Shown here: in pieces, positions 1 through 5,988 of the stretch
How the letters are laid out: each line of letters starts with the position of its first letter
How positions within the stretch are numbered: position 1 is the stretch's first letter
Translations under genes and position numbers: made by a program
The notes under the pieces: generated by a model
Database searches by the model: none
What the model saw: only the letters and a program-made list of their open reading frames with translations
What the model was told of the DNA's origin: nothing
From: Eubacterium sp. UBA3279
GTDB taxonomy: Bacteria; Bacillota; Clostridia; Lachnospirales; Lachnospiraceae
Direction: 5' to 3'
NCBI GenBank assembly: GCA_002361775.1
Contig: DETV01000020.1
Coordinates: forward strand, 1 to 6,869
Length of the DNA stretch: 6,869 nucleotides

Positions 1-14
1 GTATTTACCAAAAT

Positions 15-72
15 AAAAATATCCTGAATAAGTTGCAGAGCCAGAAAGCCTTGTAACTGTCAGGATATTTTT
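15..72. terminator. Bidirectional hairpin terminator downstream of the DUF624 gene
   Basis: A perfect 13-bp inverted repeat pairs 15-27 with 60-72, and a second 7-bp stem (31-37 with 52-58, one G-U pair) stacks inside it. The outer arm is A-rich on the left and T-rich on the right, so the RNA has a U tract whichever strand is transcribed. It lies about 70 bp beyond the stop of the minus-strand DUF624 gene and probably ends that transcript. It may also end a plus-strand gene lying to the left of the window. Confidence 0.7.
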
Positions 73-76
73 GTTT

Positions 77-123
77 GGTGCTGTCAGCTTTAAAAAACGT
101 TATTTACCGACAGCCCCTTTTTT
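77..123 (+). terminator. Second hairpin with plus-strand U tract
   Basis: GCTGTC (80-85) pairs with GACAGC (109-114), and two further G-C pairs flank one mismatch (77-78 with 116-117). Six T residues (118-123) follow directly. Polarity is that of a plus-strand intrinsic terminator, so it would serve a gene left of the window. The loop is long (23 nt) but AT-rich and partly self-complementary. No gene is visible in 1-140 apart from these two hairpins. Confidence 0.5.
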
Positions 124-140
124 ATGTGAATGCTTCGTAA

Positions 141-911
141 CTATTCTTCTTTTGCGCTATCTGTTTCCCAGGGAGCTTTTTTCTCCGGGATTTCTTCACT
201 GACTTCATTGGTGGGATGAAGGTTTGTAAAAACAGAAGTATCAATTTCTTTTTCTTCTTCAGAAGCTGTTTCTGCATCCTCCTGAGGAATATATTTGTCA
301 AAAATCTTCACGAAGAAAAGGGAATGAATATAGTTGACAACGGCAAATCCCATCAGGAAGTAAAACAGCATCACCATAGGCAGCGCTCCATCAACAAAGA
401 TACCGATGATAACAGGAGCAACTGTGATGGCCAACATCAGCAAAGTATAAGGAAGATGACGGATAGACATCAGCAATGCATTCTTAAAGGTATGCTTGAT
501 GGTATTGTAGAACTTGGCAAGTACCGGATAAATGTAGGTGAGTACCATGGCATATACGGTAATACCTACCATAAAAACATAGGTGAGTACTTTGTACAGT
601 GTGCCTTCTCCCTGCATCATCCGGGAAAAATACAGATCAAATGCGAGAACAATTCCCAGTACCAGCATGATCAGGTTGATGATGATACCCTGTTTCAGAT
701 TCTGACGGAAAGAGTGGAAGAATCCTTTTAATATGTAGGTTTCTTCATTTCGCGCCATCTTCAGGGTGGTGTAATACATGGCTGTAATAGCCGGACCGGC
801 AGTTACAATAGGAAGACAGCAGATGATACAGATGAAATTCAGAATCATAAGATCCGCTACTCTTCCCATAAAGACAAAGAACTTGTTTTCAGGGTTAAAA
901 AGATTACTCAT
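141..911 (-). CDS. DUF624 (YesL-like) integral membrane protein
   Basis: Predicted 256-residue membrane protein. Hydrophobic segments lie near residues 20-45, 74-94, 107-130, 150-172 and 177-199, giving about five membrane spans. The N-terminal part has the DUF624 pattern: FNPENKFF, then a first span, GPAITAMYYTTLKMARNEE around residues 39-57, then a segment ending SFRQNLKQG. DUF624 proteins, such as Bacillus YesL, have no proven biochemical role but are often encoded with CUT1 sugar ABC transporters or carbohydrate-use genes. Residues from about 205 to the end form a hydrophilic, Glu-rich tail that makes this copy longer than the roughly 200-220 residues I expect for the family. An AGAGGA ribosome binding site (923-928) lies 11 nt before the ATG, which is rather far. 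The gene diverges from the sugar-transport ATPase gene, consistent with a link to sugar uptake (inference). Family call is fairly sure; function is unknown. Confidence 0.85.
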   Translation of the reverse strand: MSNLFNPENKFFVFMGRVADLMILNFICIICCLPIVTAGPAITAMYYTTLKMARNEETYILKGFFHSFRQNLKQGIIINLIMLVLGIVLAFDLYFSRMMQGEGTLYKVLTYVFMVGITVYAMVLTYIYPVLAKFYNTIKHTFKNALLMSIRHLPYTLLMLAITVAPVIIGIFVDGALPMVMLFYFLMGFAVVNYIHSLFFVKIFDKYIPQEDAETASEEEKEIDTSVFTNLHPTNEVSEEIPEKKAPWETDSAKEE

Positions 912-967
912 AGGTTACTTATTCCTCTTTTCTAAAAAATGATGTTATAGTCATAAGATGCAAGTAC

Positions 968-981
968 GCAAAGCGCTGTTA
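968..981 (-). promoter_or_regulatory. Possible CcpA cre-like operator
   Basis: The stretch centred on AGCGCT (972-977) matches the ideal cre palindrome TGAAAGCGCTTTCA at 10 of 14 positions when read on the minus strand. It overlaps the predicted transcription start (about 977) of the upstream minus-strand promoter for the DUF624 gene, a position where CcpA would repress. The outer bases fit poorly, so this is a suggestion only. Confidence 0.25.
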
Positions 982-983
982 TT

Positions 984-1012
984 AGTATAACGAAAATACT
1001 TTGAAAATGCAA
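984..1012 (-). promoter_or_regulatory. Candidate promoter for the DUF624 gene
   Basis: Read on the minus strand, TTGCAT (1007-1012) is followed after 17 nt by TATACT (984-989; 5 of 6 matches to TATAAT). The predicted start near 977 would give a leader of about 65 nt. The -35 box is weak (3 of 6). A second -10-like box, TATAAC (944-949 on the minus strand), lies nearer the gene but has an even less clear -35 partner. The TATACT box lies inside the left arm of the inverted-repeat block. Confidence 0.4.
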
Positions 1013-1038
1013 ATAAAGAAAGCAGAAAACAGGAATTC

Positions 1039-1080
1039 GTCAATCTGTATATGAAACTGAGAAAATTTTGGTCAATCTGT
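1039..1080 (+). repeat. 10-bp direct repeat, spaced 32 bp
   Basis: GTCAATCTGT occurs exactly at 1039-1048 and 1071-1080. The start-to-start spacing of 32 bp is close to three turns of the DNA helix, so both copies would face the same side. This could be a pair of protein binding sites or simply internal repetition of the block that contains them. Confidence 0.4.
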
Positions 1081-1156
1081 CGGAGAAGTTGGAATTGTGC
1101 CTGGGGCAGAGACATATTTGCCAACCCCCCAGAGAAATCTTTGGTAAATTCGGGTA

Positions 1157-1185
1157 TGGCGTGAAAACCCAATATTCGTTATACT
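1157..1185 (+). promoter_or_regulatory. Candidate promoter for the sugar-transport ATPase gene
   Basis: TATACT (1180-1185) matches the -10 consensus at 5 of 6 positions. At 17-nt spacing the -35 position holds TGGCGT (1157-1162), a poor match, so an activator may be needed or the promoter may lie elsewhere. The predicted start near 1192 would give a leader of about 73 nt. Just at that start a small inverted repeat, GTTC-ACAGA-GAAC (1193-1205), could be an operator. The -10 box is in the right arm of the inverted-repeat block and mirrors the one facing the DUF624 gene. Confidence 0.35.
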
Positions 1186-1264
1186 GAGTACAGTTCACAG
1201 AGAACGTATTGTGACGAAATAATTTTAAAATAATATGCATTTTATATCAGGAGGTAGATTCAAT

Positions 1265-2368
1265 ATGGCAAGTTTATCATTACAGCACATTAACAAGACA
1301 TATCCTAACGGATTTGAAGCCGTTAAAGATTTTAACCTTGAAATCGAAGATAAAGAATTTATCATCTTCGTAGGACCATCCGGATGTGGAAAATCCACAA
1401 CACTGCGTATGATCGCTGGTCTGGAAGAAATCACAGGTGGTACACTGAAGATTGGTGATAAAGTAGTTAACGATGTAGAGCCGAAAGACAGAGATATCGC
1501 AATGGTATTCCAGAACTACGCTCTGTATCCTCATATGACAGTATATGACAACATGGCATTTGGTCTGAAACTGAGAAAAGTTCCGAAAGATCAGATCGAC
1601 AAAATGGTAAAAGAAGCAGCTAAGATCCTTGACCTGGAGAAACTGCTGGATCGTAAACCGAAAGCTCTGTCCGGTGGTCAGAGACAGCGTGTAGCTATGG
1701 GACGTGCTATCGTGCGTGATCCTAAAGTATTCCTGATGGACGAGCCTCTGTCTAACCTGGATGCTAAACTTCGTGTACAGATGAGAACAGAGATCTCCAA
1801 ACTGCATGAGAGACTGGGCGCTACAATCATCTACGTTACACATGACCAGACAGAAGCTATGACTCTGGGAACCAGAATCGTAGTTATGAAAGATGGTGTT
1901 GTACAGCAGGTAGATACACCTCAGAACCTGTACAATGCTCCTGGAAACCTGTTCGTTGCCGGATTCATCGGATCTCCTCAGATGAACTTCCTGGATGCTA
2001 CTGTTAAAGTAACAGGAAAAGACGTTGACCTGCAGGTTGGAAAATACACATTGAGACTGCCAGCAGAAAAAGGTAAAGCCCTGATCGATGGCGGATATGA
2101 TGGAAAGACAGTTGTTATGGGTATTCGTCCGGAAAACGTAACAGACGAAGCAGAAGCATTCCCAGAGAGCACAGTAGAAGCTACTATCAACGTATACGAG
2201 CTTCTGGGTGCTGAAGTATTCCTGTACTTCGATGTTCAGGGATTCAACATGACAGCTCGTGTTAATCCTCATACAACATGCAGAACAGGCGACAGAGTTA
2301 AATTCGGTCTGGATATGTCCAAAGTTCACGTATTCGATAAAGAAACAGAACTTACAATTACAAACTAA
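1265..2368 (+). CDS. msmK: Sugar ABC transporter ATP-binding protein, MsmK/UgpC/MalK type
   Basis: Cytoplasmic ATPase subunit (367 residues) that would power a CUT1-type carbohydrate importer. The nucleotide-binding domain is intact: Walker A GPSGCGKST (37-45), Q-loop Gln83, signature LSGGQRQR (135-142), Walker B VFLMDEP (155-161), D-loop SNLD and switch His193. Residues from about 235 to the end form the TOBE/OB-fold regulatory domain typical of MalK-like proteins, including the GIRPENV motif, and the length is normal. The ATG at 1265 is chosen because AGGAGGT (1249-1255) lies 9 nt upstream; an in-frame ATG at 1235 has no such site. No permease or solute-binding gene is next to it, and a terminator follows, so it is monocistronic. 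In streptococci a single MsmK serves several sugar importers, and the same role is plausible here (inference). The symbol marks the subfamily; ugpC would be an equally common label. Confidence 0.93.
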   Translation: MASLSLQHINKTYPNGFEAVKDFNLEIEDKEFIIFVGPSGCGKSTTLRMIAGLEEITGGTLKIGDKVVNDVEPKDRDIAMVFQNYALYPHMTVYDNMAFGLKLRKVPKDQIDKMVKEAAKILDLEKLLDRKPKALSGGQRQRVAMGRAIVRDPKVFLMDEPLSNLDAKLRVQMRTEISKLHERLGATIIYVTHDQTEAMTLGTRIVVMKDGVVQQVDTPQNLYNAPGNLFVAGFIGSPQMNFLDATVKVTGKDVDLQVGKYTLRLPAEKGKALIDGGYDGKTVVMGIRPENVTDEAEAFPESTVEATINVYELLGAEVFLYFDVQGFNMTARVNPHTTCRTGDRVKFGLDMSKVHVFDKETELTITN

Positions 2369-2384
2369 TATAAAATGCATTGAG

Positions 2385-2416
2385 TGGCGTCAATCCATTG
2401 GGTTGACGTCATTTTT
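2385..2416 (+). terminator. Intrinsic terminator of the ATPase gene
   Basis: TGGCGTCAA (2385-2393) pairs with TTGACGTCA (2403-2411), nine pairs with one G-U. The stem can extend inward by CC/GG pairs to a tight loop. A run of five T residues follows (2412-2416), with a further T-rich stretch after it. It starts 17 bp after the ATPase stop codon. Confidence 0.88.
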
Positions 2417-2417
2417 G

Positions 2418-2446
2418 TTGATTTTTTTAAAAAAATACGATATATT
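2418..2446 (+). promoter_or_regulatory. Sigma-A-type promoter of the regulator-hydratase operon
   Basis: TTGATT (2418-2423; 4 of 6) and TATATT (2441-2446; 5 of 6) are separated by exactly 17 nt of A/T-only-rich spacer. Transcription should start near 2453, leaving a leader of about 31 nt before the preferred TTG start at 2484. The -35 box sits in the T-rich tail of the preceding terminator, so the two transcription units are separated with almost no spare DNA. Confidence 0.6.
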
Positions 2447-2483
2447 TGAATAAGCAAGATTAACTATGAAAGGGAGTGAGAAC

Positions 2484-3569
2484 TTGGTTTCCAGTCAGGT
2501 TTTACAGAAAACAATCGATGAATTAAGAGCAATTACCCGGATTGACCTTTGCGTTCTCAGTATAGAAGGGCAGATGCTGGCAACTACATTCAGTGAGAAT
2601 GGGCCGAAATCTGAATATATCAGGGAGTTTGCGCAATCTCCGGCAGACAGCCAGGTACTGCAGGGATATCATTTTTTTAAAGTATATGACGATCAGAATG
2701 TGGAGTATATTCTGGTGACGGGAGGCGGCAGTGAAGACGCTTATATGATTGGAAAAATCGCCGTAAGTCAGATTCAAAATCTGATTATTGCATATAAAGA
2801 ACGGTTGGATAAAAATAATTTTATTCAGAATCTTCTGTTGGATAATCTTCTTTTGGTGGATATATATAATCGGGCGAAGAAGCTGCGGATCGATACCGAG
2901 GCCCGCAGAGTAGTATTTATGGTAGAAACCCGGTATGAAAAAGACAGCAGCGCCATGGAGACGATCAAGAGTCTGTATGCATCCAAACCAAAGGATTATA
3001 TCACGGCTGTAGATGAGAGAAATATTATTATTGTGAAAGAGCTGAAAGAAACAGATGATTATGCAGATCTGGAGAAAGTGGCAAGAACGTTGGTGGATAT
3101 GCTGAATGTGGAAGCTATGTCTCAGGTGCGGGTATCATTTGGAAATATTATCCACGAGATCAAAGACGTATCCCGTTCTTATAAAGAAGCAAAGATGGCT
3201 TTGGAAGTTGGAAAAATATTTTATGCGGAAAAAATTATTGTGCCTTACAATAATCTGGGAATTGGCCGCCTGATCTACCAGTTACCGATTCCTCTGTGTC
3301 AGATGTTTATGAAGGAAGTGTTTGGAGAGAAACTTCCGGATACTTTTGATGATGAAACATTGACTACGATTAATAAGTTCTTTGAAAATAATCTGAATGT
3401 ATCTGAGACTTCCAGACAGTTGTATGTACACAGAAATACTCTTGTATATCGACTGGAAAAATTACAGAAAAGCACAGGACTGGATATTCGGGTGTTCGAT
3501 GATGCGCTTACCTTTAAGATCGCTATGATGGTGGTAAGCTATATGAAATATATGGAGCAGAATGACTAA
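2484..3569 (+). CDS. CdaR/PucR-family transcriptional regulator (sugar-diacid-type)
   Basis: Predicted 361-residue DNA-binding regulator. The N-terminal part (about 1-125) resembles the sugar-diacid recognition domain of CdaR proteins, opening with VSSQVLQKTIDELRAITR and carrying a sensor-like core. The middle (about 130-260) looks like the degenerate GGDEF-like domain of this family. The C-terminal part (about 298-345) is a PucR-type helix-turn-helix: FFENNLNVSETSRQLYVHRN followed by TLVYRLEKLQ. Start choice: TTG at 2484 has AGGGAGTGA (2471-2479) just upstream, whereas the in-frame ATG at 2466 has no ribosome binding site and would put that site inside the gene. If ATG 2466 is used the protein gains six residues. 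It lies 24 bp before the hydratase gene in the same orientation and probably controls that operon in response to an organic acid (inference). The effector cannot be read from the sequence. Confidence 0.85.
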   Translation: MVSSQVLQKTIDELRAITRIDLCVLSIEGQMLATTFSENGPKSEYIREFAQSPADSQVLQGYHFFKVYDDQNVEYILVTGGGSEDAYMIGKIAVSQIQNLIIAYKERLDKNNFIQNLLLDNLLLVDIYNRAKKLRIDTEARRVVFMVETRYEKDSSAMETIKSLYASKPKDYITAVDERNIIIVKELKETDDYADLEKVARTLVDMLNVEAMSQVRVSFGNIIHEIKDVSRSYKEAKMALEVGKIFYAEKIIVPYNNLGIGRLIYQLPIPLCQMFMKEVFGEKLPDTFDDETLTTINKFFENNLNVSETSRQLYVHRNTLVYRLEKLQKSTGLDIRVFDDALTFKIAMMVVSYMKYMEQND

Positions 3570-3593
3570 AGAAAAAGAAGAGGAGTGATTATT

Positions 3594-5858
3594 ATGATTC
3601 AATTATCAGAAGGCGGTATGTACCTGGTAAATGGTACAGAGTTGATGGAGCCTGCAAAAGCTGCTGCTCAGGGATTACCGGCGCCAGCTCAGGCAGCAAA
3701 ACAGACAATGGCTTATCATATTCTGGAGGAACACAACACCTCTGGCAATATGGAAAAACTGCAGATCAAGTTTGATAAACTGACATCTCATGATATTACC
3801 TTTGTAGGAATTATCCAGACAGCAAGAGCTTCCGGACTGGAAAAATTTCCGGTTCCTTACGTTCTTACCAACTGCCACAACTCTCTGTGTGCCGTAGGCG
3901 GAACCATCAACGAAGATGACCATATGTTTGGACTGACCTGCGCGAAAAAATATGGCGGAGTTTATGTACCGCCTCATCAGGCAGTTATCCACCAGTTTGC
4001 CAGAGAAATGCTGGCAGGGGGCGGCAAGATGATCTTAGGTTCTGACAGCCATACCAGATATGGCGCGTTGGGAACCATGGCTATGGGAGAAGGCGGTCCG
4101 GAACTGGTAAAACAGTTATTGTCTAAAACTTATGATATCAATATGCCGGGAGTAGTAGGCGTTTATATGACGGGAAGTCCTATTCCGGGAGTTGGTCCTC
4201 AGGACGTGGCGCTGGCTATTATCGGAGCTGTATTTAAAAATGGATATGTAAAGAATAAAGTAATGGAATTTGTGGGACCGGGCGTGTCTAATCTGAGCGC
4301 AGATTTCCGTATCGGTATTGATGTTATGACCACAGAGACCACCTGTCTGTCTTCTATCTGGAGAACAGATGAAACAATTGAAGAGTTCTACGCTGTTCAT
4401 GGAAGAAGTGAGGACTACAAAGAACTGAATCCGGGAGCTGTGACATACTATGACGGTATGATCGTGGTAGAATTGGATAAGATCCGTCCTATGATCGCTA
4501 TGCCGTTCCATCCAAGCAATACATACACTATTGACGAGCTGAATGCAAATCTGATGGATATTTTAGATGATGTGGAAAAGAAAGCGCTGGTGAGCCTGGA
4601 TGGTAAAGTAGACTTTACCCTGAAAGATAAAGTACATGACGGAAAATTATATGTGGAACAGGGAATTATTGCCGGCTGTGCAGGAGGCGGATTTGAGAAT
4701 ATCTGTGCAGCAGCAGATATTCTGAAGGGAGCAAGCATTGGAGCAGATGCATTTACTTTGAGCGTATATCCGGCAAGTACACCGATTTATATGGAACTGG
4801 CTAAAAATGGTACACTGGCTACTTTGTTGGCTACAGGAGCCGTTGTAAAAACAGCATTTTGCGGACCTTGTTTCGGAGCAGGAGATACTCCGGCAAATAA
4901 TGCGTTCAGTATCCGTCATTCAACCAGAAACTTCCCTAACAGAGAAGGATCTAAGATCCAGAATGGACAGATTTCTTCTGTGGCGCTTATGGATGCCCGT
5001 TCTATTGCCGCTACAGCAGCGAATAAAGGACGCCTTACTCCTGCCACAGAATTTACAGGAACATATAGTAACCCGAAATATTATTTTGACAGCACTATAT
5101 ATGCAAATCGTGTATTTGACAGTAAAGGTGTGGCAGATCCTTCTGTGGAGATTCAGTTTGGACCAAACATTAAAGACTGGCCTGAGATGCCTGCGCTGGC
5201 TGAAAATATGATTCTGAAAGTGGTATCTGAGATTCACGATCCTGTTACTACCACAGATGAATTGATCCCTTCCGGCGAGACGTCTTCCTTCCGTTCCAAT
5301 CCTCTGGGACTGGCAGAATTTACCTTGTCCAGAAAAGATCCTGCCTATGTGGGAAGAGCAAAAGAAGTACAGACAGCCCAGAAAGCAATTCAGGAAGGCA
5401 ATTGTCCGGCAGAGGCTCTGCCGGAACTGAAACCGGTATTTGCCGCTATCTGTAAAAAATATCCACAGGTGGATAAAACAAACGTGGGTGTTGGCTCTAC
5501 TATCTTTGCTGTAAAACCGGGCGATGGATCGGCTCGTGAGCAGGCTGCTTCCTGCCAGAAGGTACTGGGAGGATGGGCAAATATTGCCAATGAATATGCC
5601 ACAAAGAGATATCGTTCTAACCTGATCAACTGGGGTATGCTGCCATTTTTGATTCCGGAAGGAGAACTTCCGTTTAAGAACGGCGATTACCTGTTTATTC
5701 CTCAGATACGTCAGGCTGTGGAAGAAAAATGGGATACCATCAAAGCCTACGTGGTAGGGGAGGAACTGAGAGAATTCGACCTGAAGCTGGGTGAACTGAC
5801 AGATGATGAGAGAACCATTATTCTGAAAGGATGTCTGATCAACTATTACAGAGGATAG
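3594..5858 (+). CDS. Aconitase-superfamily hydratase, YbhJ-like, substrate unknown
   Basis: Predicted 754-residue cytoplasmic [4Fe-4S] (de)hydratase, similar in length and style to the uncharacterised E. coli YbhJ. Aconitase features by position: SHDITF (65-70), IHQ (132-134), GSDSHT (149-154), cluster cysteines Cys362, Cys423 and Cys426 (FCGPCFG), arginines 445 and 450 in STRNFPNRE, a likely third substrate arginine at 567, and GSAR (645-648) in the C-terminal swivel domain. The cysteine spacing (61 and 3) is close to that of pig aconitase (63 and 3). Deviations: the aconitase Asp100-His101 pair aligns with His95-Asn96 in TNCHNS, the usual SCTN around the first cysteine is GCAG, and the second serine of SSR is alanine. 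It is therefore probably not an ordinary citrate-isocitrate aconitase. ATG 3594 follows AGGAG (3581-3585) by 8 nt; an in-frame GTG at 3585 overlaps that site. Second gene of the operon with the CdaR-type regulator. Confidence 0.88.
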   Translation: MIQLSEGGMYLVNGTELMEPAKAAAQGLPAPAQAAKQTMAYHILEEHNTSGNMEKLQIKFDKLTSHDITFVGIIQTARASGLEKFPVPYVLTNCHNSLCAVGGTINEDDHMFGLTCAKKYGGVYVPPHQAVIHQFAREMLAGGGKMILGSDSHTRYGALGTMAMGEGGPELVKQLLSKTYDINMPGVVGVYMTGSPIPGVGPQDVALAIIGAVFKNGYVKNKVMEFVGPGVSNLSADFRIGIDVMTTETTCLSSIWRTDETIEEFYAVHGRSEDYKELNPGAVTYYDGMIVVELDKIRPMIAMPFHPSNTYTIDELNANLMDILDDVEKKALVSLDGKVDFTLKDKVHDGKLYVEQGIIAGCAGGGFENICAAADILKGASIGADAFTLSVYPASTPIYMELAKNGTLATLLATGAVVKTAFCGPCFGAGDTPANNAFSIRHSTRNFPNREGSKIQNGQISSVALMDARSIAATAANKGRLTPATEFTGTYSNPKYYFDSTIYANRVFDSKGVADPSVEIQFGPNIKDWPEMPALAENMILKVVSEIHDPVTTTDELIPSGETSSFRSNPLGLAEFTLSRKDPAYVGRAKEVQTAQKAIQEGNCPAEALPELKPVFAAICKKYPQVDKTNVGVGSTIFAVKPGDGSAREQAASCQKVLGGWANIANEYATKRYRSNLINWGMLPFLIPEGELPFKNGDYLFIPQIRQAVEEKWDTIKAYVVGEELREFDLKLGELTDDERTIILKGCLINYYRG

Positions 5859-5881
5859 AAAAGGGTTCTGAAATAAAAGAA

Positions 5882-5928
5882 AAAAAGAACACACATATTC
5901 TGAAATTTGGAAAATGTGTGTTCTTTTT
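5882..5928 (+). terminator. Strong intrinsic terminator of the regulator-hydratase operon
   Basis: A perfect 15-bp inverted repeat pairs 5882-5896 with 5914-5928; its inner core is GAACACACAT / ATGTGTGTTC. A three-pair inner stem (5898-5900 with 5910-5912) extends it past one mismatch. The right arm ends in five T residues and the left in A residues, so it could also work on the minus strand. It begins 23 bp after the hydratase stop codon and isolates the operon from the lipoprotein gene. Confidence 0.92.
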
Positions 5929-5951
5929 GCATAAAAATTACAAAAAACCGC

Positions 5952-5974
5952 CTAAAAATGACAATTACAATTTA
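5952..5974 (+). repeat. Upstream copy of a repeat flanking the lipoprotein gene
   Basis: This stretch, CTAAAAATGACAATTACAAT followed by TTA, recurs with two substitutions and a one-base gap at 6793-6814. The shared end TACAATTTA (5966-5974) contains a -10-like TACAAT. No good -35 box is found at 17 nt, and a start from this box would leave a leader of only about ten bases. It may be a promoter element of the lipoprotein gene, but that is unproven. Confidence 0.4.
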
Positions 5975-5988
5975 AAGAGATATGTGTT

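Larger units (their letters stand above)
976..1193. repeat. Inverted-repeat-bounded intergenic block, possible MITE-like element
   Basis: The left end (976-994, CTGTTATTAGTATAACGAA) and the right end (1175-1193) are inverted copies matching at 16 of 19 positions, including a perfect 11-bp inner part (984-994 with 1175-1185, AGTATAACGAA / TTCGTTATACT). About 180 bp lie between the arms. This takes up most of the 353-bp gap between the divergent DUF624 and ATPase genes. The interior has a 10-bp direct repeat and a G/C-rich part (1081-1135) richer in pairing potential than the surrounding AT-rich DNA. No convincing protein gene lies inside. A pentamer AGTAC occurs at 963-967 and again at 1187-1191, but no clear target-site duplication flanks the arms. 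It could be a non-autonomous mobile element, or a symmetrical divergent promoter region that evolved in place. Only a copy-number search would separate these. Confidence 0.4.

Noticed and set aside
216..731. Plus-strand open frame opposite the DUF624 gene
   Set aside because: Its translation is rich in His, Gln, Asn and Lys with no motif, and it lies wholly within the well-supported minus-strand membrane protein gene.
951..1172. Minus-strand 73-codon open frame inside the inverted-repeat block
   Set aside because: No ribosome binding site could be made out and no recognisable motif; it crosses the left arm and runs out beyond the block. I prefer a non-coding reading, although wide conservation of the frame in other copies would reopen the question.
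1040..1240. Second minus-strand open frame across the intergenic region (66 codons)
   Set aside because: Overlaps the block in another frame, runs through the predicted ATPase promoter, and has no protein-like pattern.
1280..2380. Long open frame on the minus strand opposite the ATPase gene (366 residues)
   Set aside because: It mirrors the ATPase gene. The product is rich in Cys, Phe, Ser and His without any family motif, typical of an antisense shadow of a codon-biased gene.
4920..5894. Long open frame on the minus strand opposite the hydratase gene (324 residues)
   Set aside because: No family resemblance, atypical composition, and the plus-strand frame is a clear conserved enzyme. It also begins inside the terminator hairpin.
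5958..5986. ATGACA and TATGTG at 17-nt spacing before the lipoprotein gene, as a promoter
   Set aside because: The -10 match is poor (3 of 6), and the predicted start would fall inside the coding sequence just after the ATG.
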